Of a stretch of 5,706 nt of DNA, positions 1-5,706 are shown piece by piece. The notes beneath the pieces are model-generated. The model saw nothing but the letters and a program-made list of their open reading frames with translations. It did not search any database and was not told where the DNA came from. This DNA comes from Candidatus Eiseniibacteriota bacterium (GTDB lineage: Bacteria > Eisenbacteria > RBG-16-71-46 > JAFGJU01), in contig JAFGJU010000022.1 in the NCBI GenBank assembly GCA_016928935.1, positions 1 to 5,706 on the forward strand. Direction: 5' to 3'. A program made the translations under genes and the position numbers. How positions within the stretch are numbered: position 1 is the stretch's first letter; each line of letters starts with the position of its first letter.

Positions 1-741
1 GACGCGGCGGTGTTCGCCGACTCCGGGGAAGCGGATGTCATAATGAAGGGCTTCGTGAGCACGTCCACACTCATGAAGGCGGTGCTGTCGAAGGACCTTA
101 GGCTGCGCATGTCCGACACCCTGAGCCACGTCGCGCTGCTGGAAATCCCAGGCTACCACAAGCTGCTGGGGTTCACCGACGGCGGTGTGCTCGTCAGGCC
201 GGACCTTGAGCAAAAGATTGACATCGTCAAGAACTACTTGTCCGTCGCGGAGGCCCTCGGCATAGAGACTCCGAAGATGGCCCTTCTCGGGCCTCCGGTC
301 CTGGCAGCGGCGCCGGATTCGTTGCTCATGGAGTGCGCCCGGATAGTGGAACAGTTCTCGGAGAACGGGGCGGGCGCGCGGCCCGAGACGCACGGCGCGG
401 CAGAGAGGCCCCGGCCCGCGGCCGCGGTAAGGCCGATTGTCGAGGGGCCGCTCAGCCTGGATTGTGCGCTGTCGGCCGAGGTGGCTGCGAGGCGCGGCAT
501 CGAAAGCAGGGTGGCCGGAGACGCCGACGCCATAGTAGTCAGCGCCATCGAGGAGTGCAACATTGTGGCTAAATCTGTGATTGTCCTGGCGGGAGCGGTG
601 TTCGCCGGAGTGGTCGTCGGCGCCAGGGTCCCCGTGAGTGTGGTCTCGCGGACCGACACGAGAGAGAACAAGAAGGCCTCGATAGCGCTGGCCTGCCTGG
701 TGTCGGCACACCGCACAGAGAACGGAGCAAGCCTGTCTTGA
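1..741 (+). CDS. Phosphate acetyl/butyryltransferase family protein (Ptb-like), N-terminus cut off by window edge
   Basis: The frame is open from base 1 to the TGA at 739-741 (246 residues visible). Ptb proteins have about 300 residues, so some 50-60 N-terminal residues lie upstream and the true start is not visible; internal GTG/ATG codons near the edge are not starts. The sequence follows the Ptb family through MKGFVSTSTLMKAVL, SHV (124-132), GY-K-L, TDGG, a GPLSLD segment, VAGDADAIVV and the C-terminal V-S-R-T-D-T-R-E-N-K-K block. In characterised Pta enzymes the Ser-Arg pair (here 646-651) contributes to CoA/phosphate binding and catalysis. The expected cytoplasmic reaction is acyl-CoA plus phosphate to acyl-phosphate plus CoA; the acyl chain cannot be read from sequence. 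Oddities: the usual A-V-E-x-x-x-P-x-M-P segment is replaced by GPPVLAAAPDS (289-321), the Asn after the TD motif is Leu (190-192), and an Ala/Pro/Arg-rich stretch is inserted at about 361-441. It is coupled to the downstream paralogue by a 4-base overlap. Confidence 0.9.
   Translation, partial: DAAVFADSGEADVIMKGFVSTSTLMKAVLSKDLRLRMSDTLSHVALLEIPGYHKLLGFTDGGVLVRPDLEQKIDIVKNYLSVAEALGIETPKMALLGPPVLAAAPDSLLMECARIVEQFSENGAGARPETHGAAERPRPAAAVRPIVEGPLSLDCALSAEVAARRGIESRVAGDADAIVVSAIEECNIVAKSVIVLAGAVFAGVVVGARVPVSVVSRTDTRENKKASIALACLVSAHRTENGASLS
724..727 (+). promoter_or_regulatory. Ribosome binding site for the TTG start at 738
   Basis: GGAG lies 10 bases before the TTG at 738-740, inside the end of the upstream coding region. 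It supports the unusual TTG start, which overlaps the upstream stop codon (TTGA, 738-741). This start also gives the protein the family's usual length of about 300 residues. Termination-reinitiation coupling is likely. Confidence 0.6.
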
Positions 742-1643
742 AGAGTATTACCCAACTGCCGGAGGCCGTGAGCCGACTCCTGGGAGACCGGGCGCTGAAG
801 AGCGTTGTGCTGTTTCCGGGCGGTGACTGCCTGGCCGCGCTGGAAAGAGTATGCGCTGTCTTCCCGACGGACTTGGTCGTGTACGCGAGGTCCGTTACGC
901 CCGAGCTTTCGTCTCTTTCAGCGGCGGCCAGGTCGTGCGAAGTGAGGGTCGCTCTGAGTCCGGCGACGGTGCTGAGGGACTACATGACGTCGGAACTCCC
1001 GCAGTGTGACTTAGTGGTGAGGGGAGACCTCCTCTCCCTGGAGACCTTCTACAAGGCCGGCCACGGCCTCAGCGGAGACGCGCCCGGCGTGTATCCCACC
1101 CAGGTGGGCCTCATCGAAATGCCTCCGCGCGAGGGTTTCTTCATCGTATCGGACGGCCTCATGAACGCCAGACCGGACAAGAGCGGGAGACTGCGTATCA
1201 TCCGCAACAGCGTCGAAGTGTGGAGGGCGCTGAGCGACGAGCCGCCCAGGGTGGCGCTGCTCTCGGCGGTCGAGCAGGTCTACCCGGGGATGCCGGTCAC
1301 CGTGGAGAGCGCGGAGATAGCCAAGGCGGCGAGCGGAGCCGTAGGGGAAGCGTCCGTCCAGGGGCCGCTCTCGTTCGACGTGGCTCTGGACGCGGACGCG
1401 GCGCGGGACAAGGGCGTCTCGGGTGAAGTAGCGGGGAGGGCAAACGTGCTCGTGGGCAGCTCGGTCGAAGTGTCAAACGGGATATACGTTGTCCTGACCC
1501 TCCTCGCCAAGGCCAGGGCTGCGAGCATAGTGGTCGGAGGCGGGGTTCCGGTTGCGCTGCCCTTCCCTTCTGACGGTGTCGAGACCGCCTTCAACTCGGT
1601 CTGCCTGGCGGCGCTCCTCGGCCTCGGGCGCCGTGCGGCCTGA
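738..1643 (+). CDS. Second Ptb-like protein, probable non-canonical paralogue or pseudoenzyme subunit
   Basis: This gene encodes 301 residues, the normal Ptb length. The TTG start is chosen because it overlaps the upstream stop, has GGAG upstream, and gives the expected N-terminus. It is recognisable as a Pta/Ptb-fold protein from D-L-V-V-R-G (91-96), SDGLMN (138-143), LLSAVEQVYPGMPVT (174-188), GPLSFDVALDADAA (209-222), VAGRANVLVG (231-240) and the P-V-A-L-...-S-V-C-L-AALL tail (271-294). Aligned by eye without gaps to its neighbour and to clostridial Ptb recalled from memory, several near-invariant residues are changed. The Ser-Arg pair before T-D/A-D is Phe275-Pro276, the SHV motif is T121-Q122-V123, and the Arg about seven residues before SHV is Ala115. 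The fold, length and glycine pattern are intact, with no frameshift, so it is maintained as a protein and not decaying. It may be a non-catalytic or regulatory partner of the upstream protein, or it may act on another substrate. No acyl kinase (Buk/AckA) gene follows within the window. Confidence 0.87.
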   Translation: MKSITQLPEAVSRLLGDRALKSVVLFPGGDCLAALERVCAVFPTDLVVYARSVTPELSSLSAAARSCEVRVALSPATVLRDYMTSELPQCDLVVRGDLLSLETFYKAGHGLSGDAPGVYPTQVGLIEMPPREGFFIVSDGLMNARPDKSGRLRIIRNSVEVWRALSDEPPRVALLSAVEQVYPGMPVTVESAEIAKAASGAVGEASVQGPLSFDVALDADAARDKGVSGEVAGRANVLVGSSVEVSNGIYVVLTLLAKARAASIVVGGGVPVALPFPSDGVETAFNSVCLAALLGLGRRAA

Positions 1644-1706
1644 CTGCGGACGTCCCCGCGCAGGCCACCCCATCACGTGCCCGGCCCTGAAGCCGGCCGG
1701 GACGGC
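1644..1706. other. Convergent intergenic gap with GC-rich inverted repeat (1680-1701)
   Basis: Sixty-three bases separate the two convergent stop codons. CCCGGCC (1680-1686) and GGCCGGG (1695-1701) can pair as a 7-bp stem around an 8-base loop. Neither strand has a T-tract after the stem, so it is not a classical intrinsic terminator. Its position between convergent genes fits a transcript-end structure serving both. A CACGTG palindrome lies just before it (1674-1679) with no clear meaning. Confidence 0.35.
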
Positions 1707-4700
1707 TCATTCGACCCGCACGACCTTGGCCGTCGCGACCGAACCTCCGTCCTCAAGCCGCAGGAAGTAGATGCCCGGCCTCACCGGCCTGCCCTTCCAG
1801 TCCCTTCCGTCCCATGAGCATTCGTGCGTTCCCGGGGCCAACGCGCCGTCCCACACGGTCCTCACGAACCTAGAATGCACGTCGAACACCTTCAGCGAGA
1901 CCGGCCGCGAGCTCTGCGTCGCGCCGGCCGCGTCGGGTCCTGACCCTACCCCCGCTGCCGCAGCCGTCGCGCCGGGCTCGGACGGCCCGACCCGGCCGAC
2001 CGTGAAGCCGACCGTGACCCCGGCCGTGAACGGGTTGGGCGCGCACTTGCCCATGATGGACGCCGCCGGGACAGGCGCGGCACGCGGGGGAACGCCCACG
2101 CTGCCGGTGAGCCGCTTCACGCGAAGGCTCAACGCCGAGAGGGCCTGGGCCGGGACGGTCAGGTCGTACACGGGGCTGAGCTCCAGGCCAAAGACGGCCT
2201 CCTCGCCGTACAGCCGGGAGGGCTCAGTGACAAAATCGTATTCCAGCGAGTGCCCGGTGGCCACGTTCACGACGCCCTTCACGCCCGGCGCCACGCTGGA
2301 CGAAGTGTCGGCGCCGTTCCAGTATCTGAGCGCGGCGACGCCTCCGTCCATGGCCTCGAGGCATGACGGGGAGAAGGCGCTCTCCACGTGGATTTCGAAG
2401 CTGCGCGCGTAGGGCTTTTTGTTGAGAAGACTGTACGTGACGTCCAGCGCGTCCTGGCTCAACCAGTATGATTTCGTGAAAGTCAAGTCGTCGTCGCTGA
2501 AGGTGAAGTCCGCTCCGGCTTCCCGCAAAGCCGGAGTGAACGCCGACTCCCTCAGCTCCCCCAGGTACGTGCCGTCGGCCCGCAGGGAGTCTTCAAACGC
2601 ACGCCTTCGCAGCTCGAACTCCCAGTCGAACACCTGCGGAAAGATGCCGTTCCCGGAAAGCCAGGGATAGACGTCCCTGCCGCCCAGGAGCCGCGGCACG
2701 TAGTCGGCCTCGTCCTGGAAAAGCTCCCCGTAGTACATGGAGTTCTCTCCGCCGACCTCTTCCGTCCCACGAACCAGGTCGAACCAGTAGAGGAGCTTTC
2801 CCCCCTTCGTCGAGAAGACGAGCATGGTCCCGTCCTTGACGACTGCCACCTCCGTGACTCCGTCGTCGTTCAAGTCGGCCGCGTACTGCCTGTCCTCACC
2901 CAGCAGTGCCTCTCGCGCCGCCCTGGCCGCGACGTAGGCCGCGCGCGCCATGTCCCAGTCCGTGTAGCCGTCGTGGCCGTCCTCGCCGTGCACCAAGAAC
3001 TCGTACTGGTGGGCCACGAGGTCGAACCACGCGTGGTCGAGCAATTTCGAGGCGGCCAGGGTGTCGCCCGCGGCGGACGCCATCTCCGCCCTGACGGCGT
3101 TAAGCGTGTCCCTGATTTCGTCGAAGAAGGCCCTGTAAGAAGTGCCGGTCGCGCCCGCGTTCTCGGCGAACCAGGCGGAGCGCCCCATCCAGTCGGCGGC
3201 GCCGTCCACGACCCTGCTCACAGAGGCGGCGCTGCCGTGCGATTCCATGAAGTCAGAGTACGTGGTCACGTTTATCAGCGGGTCGGATTCCAGTGCAGTG
3301 AGCAGGTCGTCGAGGTGCGACCAGTCCACCTGGGGATTCTCTCCGCCCTCGTAGTCCCAGAGGCCGGTTGCCTCGGCGTCCTCGTGGTAGCAGACCGCGA
3401 ACTCGTCGCCCGAGTCCTCATTGTACCTATCGTGCAGGAAGCTCAGGACGGACTGATAGTCGCCGCTGTCTACGGCGTAGTTGACAGTGCCCTGGAAGGA
3501 CTTGTCGTCGTCGAAGACGTTCAACGTCCTGCCGTCGCAGGACGTGGTCCTGACGAGGTATTCGCTTTCCGTGATGCCGCTGTCGTACAGAATGTGGTCT
3601 TCCACCTGTACGTTGTCGTAGCCGTTGTCGGCCAGCAGCCGGACGAAGTTCTGCGTCCAGACCCGTTCCGGGTTCCAGAAGCTCACTGGCGAGGCTCCGA
3701 ACACGCTTTCAATCAGCTTTCTGTGGGCCTTTATCTGCGCGTCGTTGAACTGGAAGTCGGTCGAGTCCGTGCGCGTCGAGTACATGATGTTCTGGGCGTA
3801 CGTGCTTCCGACGATCTCGAACTGCCCGTCGGCAAGCCCTTCGCGGATGAGCTCAATCGCGGTATCGTCCATCCAGAGCAGGCTGTGCAGCAGACACCCG
3901 GACACATGAATCATGAACTTGAGACTGGGGTGGGCTCGAAGGGTCTCCAGCAGGCCGACGTAGCACGCCGTGGACGCCACCTTGGCGTACGGCACCAGGT
4001 TCTGGTTCAGGTGGAAAAGGAAGACGGCGTCTGTCTTCCTCGGCGGCGCCGCGCCTCCTACGGTGACCTGGACCGTTTCTGGCTCCGCGACCAGGCCGGC
4101 CAGGTCCGTGCCCTCGAGCAGCACCGTGTAGGCGGCCTGCGGAACGTACTGCCCTCCGTCGTCCCTGCCGTTCCACCAGGCAGAGCACTCCCCCGCAGCG
4201 AAGAGCACGCTGTCGCACAGGATGCGCACTGTCTGCCCGCCGCTCCTGACCGCGGCCGTGACGAAACAGGCCTCGGTCAGCCTCCAGGCGATCTCGGTCG
4301 AATCTCGGTAGCCGTCGCCGTCCGGGTAGAAGGTGGCGGGCCTGGCCGCGGCCTCGTACAGGTCGGGAGGGCTCGCGTCCGGCTGGACAGTCACCACGAA
4401 CGGGCTCAGCGTGTCCGCCGGCAGACAGGCCGCGAAGAGGCCGTCGGTGGCGTACAGAAAGTACTCGATCGTGCCCTGGGCAACCGCGTCGCCGGGAATC
4501 TCGCCCGACCAGCCGGTCATTCCCGCTCTCACCAGCTCCACGGTAGTGAACCCGGGGTCACCGGCAGGCCTGTACCTGAGCGCGGCTCTCTCCACGAAGC
4601 TGTCGACGACCGTCGCGAACACGGGCACCGGCAGGTGCGCCTCGGCCGTGGTCACCGGCTCATGCGATATGACTGGCGCGACGCTGTCGGGTTGGGCGAA

Positions 4701-5555
4701 GAGCGCGCAGACCTGCGAGGTGGCGGGGTCGTAGGTGCCGAGCATCCCTTCTTGCGACAGCCCCGGCACAGTGATCACGTCCATTATGTTGGAATCGCTG
4801 GTCCCGTCGGTGCCGCCTCCGAAGTCCCACTCGCTGTTGACGGCCCTCACCTGCCGCACTCTGCCCGTCTCGTACCCGTTCTGCCCCAGCATGAGGACAA
4901 CGTACCGCCAGCTCGAAGTCGGAGTGCCCACGGCGCTCTTGGGCGCCGAGACAGTTATCCTGCCCTCGGCCTGGCTGACGGATGTCCGCACCTGGGTCGT
5001 GTCGAACTCGCCGTCGGGGAACACTATTCTACTCTGGAAATCGTCGAAAGGAGGCGCGCACCAGACCGCCACGTCCCACGAGTTGACCGGAGACATCCGC
5101 GCGTTTCGGCCGTCGAGCACCCACGTGGCGCCCGAGCCGGGGACTCCGTCCTTGTCCACGTAGATGTCTATGCTCTGCAGGCTGAAGCCGGCCCCGGACC
5201 CCCACGGGTCGTCCAGCGTCGCGTTCAAGTCCACCGCGAAATAGACACGGTTCCCCTCGACCTCGACCCGGAACTCCGTCATGTCGAAAGAGCCGGCGGC
5301 AAAAACGCCGTTCGTGGGATACGTGTACGTGCCGGGACCGTGGTCGTCGCCCGGCCAGTCGGCGATCGTGGTGACGACCTCCGGCGCGGCGGGAGCGGCA
5401 ACGGCGAGGAACACGAGGAACAGCGCGGCGGCCAGTTTGGCAGCGCAGCAGGCGAGCCGCGAGCCGCGGGCAAGGCGCAAGTCGCCGGCGAGCGTCGCCT
5501 TCCGTCCGGGGTCCGGGCTCGTCCCCAGCGGCGGCACAACCTCTTTACCGACCAT
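1707..5555 (-). CDS. Secreted multi-domain GH57 glycoside hydrolase (alpha-glucan-active) with glucodextranase_C-like and FlgD-like modules
   Basis: This encodes 1282 residues from the ATG at 5555-5553, chosen for GGAGG four bases upstream. The frame stays open upstream, with a GTG at 5636 that has no ribosome binding site. Order from that ATG: a long basic n-region and hydrophobic signal core (about 41-56, likely cut at APA); a glucodextranase C-terminal-type beta domain (about 59-278; G-D-D-H-G-P-G-T-Y-T-Y-P, F-S-L-Q-S-I-D-I-Y-V-D); an Ig/FN3-like domain (290-393); a FlgD-like domain (397-501); the GH57 barrel (507-773); a helical segment (774-885); a GH57-associated beta-sandwich opening with DLNDDG (894-899); and a C-terminal FlgD/gingipain-type Ig module (about 1169-1282). 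GH57 signatures seen are GQFEIVGS (577-584), SFWNPERVW (625-633, nucleophile candidate Glu630) and HEDAEATGLW (724-733, acid/base candidate Asp726). Known GH57 members are retaining alpha-amylases, pullulanases, branching enzymes and glucanotransferases; exact specificity is not resolvable here. Motif 1 is HLNQN in place of HxHQP. The protein is probably periplasmic or surface-located. Confidence 0.9.
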   Translation of the reverse strand: MVGKEVVPPLGTSPDPGRKATLAGDLRLARGSRLACCAAKLAAALFLVFLAVAAPAAPEVVTTIADWPGDDHGPGTYTYPTNGVFAAGSFDMTEFRVEVEGNRVYFAVDLNATLDDPWGSGAGFSLQSIDIYVDKDGVPGSGATWVLDGRNARMSPVNSWDVAVWCAPPFDDFQSRIVFPDGEFDTTQVRTSVSQAEGRITVSAPKSAVGTPTSSWRYVVLMLGQNGYETGRVRQVRAVNSEWDFGGGTDGTSDSNIMDVITVPGLSQEGMLGTYDPATSQVCALFAQPDSVAPVISHEPVTTAEAHLPVPVFATVVDSFVERAALRYRPAGDPGFTTVELVRAGMTGWSGEIPGDAVAQGTIEYFLYATDGLFAACLPADTLSPFVVTVQPDASPPDLYEAAARPATFYPDGDGYRDSTEIAWRLTEACFVTAAVRSGGQTVRILCDSVLFAAGECSAWWNGRDDGGQYVPQAAYTVLLEGTDLAGLVAEPETVQVTVGGAAPPRKTDAVFLFHLNQNLVPYAKVASTACYVGLLETLRAHPSLKFMIHVSGCLLHSLLWMDDTAIELIREGLADGQFEIVGSTYAQNIMYSTRTDSTDFQFNDAQIKAHRKLIESVFGASPVSFWNPERVWTQNFVRLLADNGYDNVQVEDHILYDSGITESEYLVRTTSCDGRTLNVFDDDKSFQGTVNYAVDSGDYQSVLSFLHDRYNEDSGDEFAVCYHEDAEATGLWDYEGGENPQVDWSHLDDLLTALESDPLINVTTYSDFMESHGSAASVSRVVDGAADWMGRSAWFAENAGATGTSYRAFFDEIRDTLNAVRAEMASAAGDTLAASKLLDHAWFDLVAHQYEFLVHGEDGHDGYTDWDMARAAYVAARAAREALLGEDRQYAADLNDDGVTEVAVVKDGTMLVFSTKGGKLLYWFDLVRGTEEVGGENSMYYGELFQDEADYVPRLLGGRDVYPWLSGNGIFPQVFDWEFELRRRAFEDSLRADGTYLGELRESAFTPALREAGADFTFSDDDLTFTKSYWLSQDALDVTYSLLNKKPYARSFEIHVESAFSPSCLEAMDGGVAALRYWNGADTSSSVAPGVKGVVNVATGHSLEYDFVTEPSRLYGEEAVFGLELSPVYDLTVPAQALSALSLRVKRLTGSVGVPPRAAPVPAASIMGKCAPNPFTAGVTVGFTVGRVGPSEPGATAAAAGVGSGPDAAGATQSSRPVSLKVFDVHSRFVRTVWDGALAPGTHECSWDGRDWKGRPVRPGIYFLRLEDGGSVATAKVVRVE

Positions 5556-5559
5556 CACG

Positions 5560-5564
5560 CCTCC
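5560..5564 (-). promoter_or_regulatory. Ribosome binding site for the GH57 gene
   Basis: On the - strand GGAGG precedes the ATG at 5555 by four bases (CGTG). The spacing is slightly short, but the core is perfect, whereas the in-frame GTG at 5636 has no comparable site. A GTG at 5558 in the same frame is too close to the site to be used efficiently. Confidence 0.6.
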
Positions 5565-5593
5565 GTTCGCCACGCGCCTCAAGCGGGCCGGCC

Positions 5594-5634
5594 AAAACAA
5601 GAGCCAGGTGACATTGGTTGGCGCCACCCGGCTC
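5594..5634 (-). terminator. Hairpin plus T-tract in the GH57 leader (attenuator, or terminator of an upstream gene)
   Basis: On the - strand GAGCCGGGTG (5634-5625) pairs with CACCTGGCTC (5610-5601) over 10 bp with one G-U pair and a 14-base loop. TTGTTTT (5600-5594) follows directly. This is the form of a Rho-independent terminator. It sits after the TATAAT box and before the ATG of the GH57 gene, so it could attenuate that gene. Alternatively it ends a - strand gene lying beyond the right edge: one reading frame from the edge stops at TAA 5652-5650, 16 bases before the stem. Confidence 0.6.
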
Positions 5635-5648
5635 ACGTAACTGCAATC

Positions 5649-5677
5649 ATTATACGGCGAACGGGGCCTCGGCGCAA
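5649..5677 (-). promoter_or_regulatory. Putative sigma70-type promoter for the GH57 gene
   Basis: On the - strand a perfect TATAAT (5654-5649) lies 17 bases after TTGCGC (5677-5672), a partial match to TTGACA. An AT-only hexamer is rare in this GC-rich sequence. Transcription would start near 5642, leaving only about six bases before the GTG at 5636 but about 87 before the ATG at 5555. This favours the ATG as the translation start. Confidence 0.5.
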
Positions 5678-5706
5678 GTGTTTCCCGAAGACCCTGCGCA
5701 AGACGC

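Noticed and set aside
234..755. - strand reading frame of 173 codons opposite the first Ptb-like gene
   Set aside because: Ser/Thr/Ala-rich translation without motifs; the + strand reading matches the Ptb family continuously.
1280..1770. Short frames on both strands around the end of the second Ptb-like gene and the convergent gap
   Set aside because: Composition-driven shadows without family resemblance; they overlap two well-supported genes.
5445..5456. L-A-C-C residues near the N-terminus of the GH57 protein as a possible lipobox
   Set aside because: The cysteines come before the hydrophobic core, not after it, so the order is wrong for a lipoprotein signal; an A-x-A signal peptidase I site after the core fits better.
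5586..5593. GGCCGGCC palindrome in the GH57 leader
   Set aside because: Eight-base GC palindromes are expected by chance at this composition; noted only as a weak possible competitor of the leader hairpin.
1771..5640. A series of long + strand reading frames opposite the GH57 gene, all in one frame (1771-2412, 2419-2670, 3142-3354, 3625-3909, 4333-4734, 4735-5163, 5281-5640)
   Set aside because: They are the codon-aligned antisense of one GC-rich gene, whose codon use rarely creates antisense stops. Their translations show no recognisable family, and the - strand reading has clear domains throughout.
5672..5702. Direct repeat GCGCAAG at 5672-5678 and 5696-5702, the first overlapping the putative -35 box
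   Set aside because: Only 7 bases, in a region cut by the window edge; it could be an operator but is easily chance in GC-rich DNA.
1..5706. Possible mobile element, CRISPR or defence system
   Set aside because: No terminal repeats, transposase, repeat-spacer pattern or nuclease/effector motifs were seen; gene content is metabolic and secreted-enzyme in type.

Overview
This is a GC-rich bacterial window (roughly low-60s % GC by eye) holding three protein genes and little spare DNA. Two short co-directional genes on the + strand encode tandem paralogues of the phosphate acetyl/butyryltransferase (Pta/Ptb) family. A very long gene on the - strand converges on them and encodes a secreted, multi-domain family GH57 alpha-glucan-active protein. 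No tRNA, rRNA, CRISPR array, insertion sequence or other mobile element is visible.

Layout. 1-741 (+): a Ptb-like acyltransferase missing its N-terminus at the window edge. 738-1643 (+): a complete second Ptb-like protein of 301 residues. It starts at a TTG that overlaps the stop codon of the first gene by 4 bases, so the two are almost certainly co-transcribed and translationally coupled. 1644-1706: a 63-base convergent gap with a GC-rich inverted repeat but no T-tract. 1707-5555 (-): the GH57 protein of 1282 residues. 5556-5706: its leader and promoter region, with a TATAAT -10 box and, downstream of it, a 10-bp hairpin followed by TTGTTTT on the - strand, which looks like an intrinsic terminator or attenuator.

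Organism. The GH57 protein ends in a FlgD/gingipain-type Ig-like module (APNPF, WDGRD, GIYFLRL and a terminal basic K-V-V-R-V-E). Such modules are common at the C-termini of secreted proteins in FCB-group and related uncultured bacterial phyla (for example Eisenbacteria-, Latescibacteria- or WOR-3-like lineages). That placement is inference from one domain style plus base composition.

How the genes relate. The Ptb pair would act in the cytoplasm on acyl-CoA/acyl-phosphate exchange, and the GH57 protein outside the inner membrane on alpha-glucans. Their convergent orientation gives no evidence of joint regulation. The most notable signal is that the two Ptb paralogues have each lost different family signature residues: the second lacks the Ser-Arg, Ser-His and Arg positions that the first keeps, while the first lacks the A-V-E...P-x-M-P segment and an Asn that the second keeps. 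This suggests a heteromeric enzyme or a catalytic/regulatory pair.
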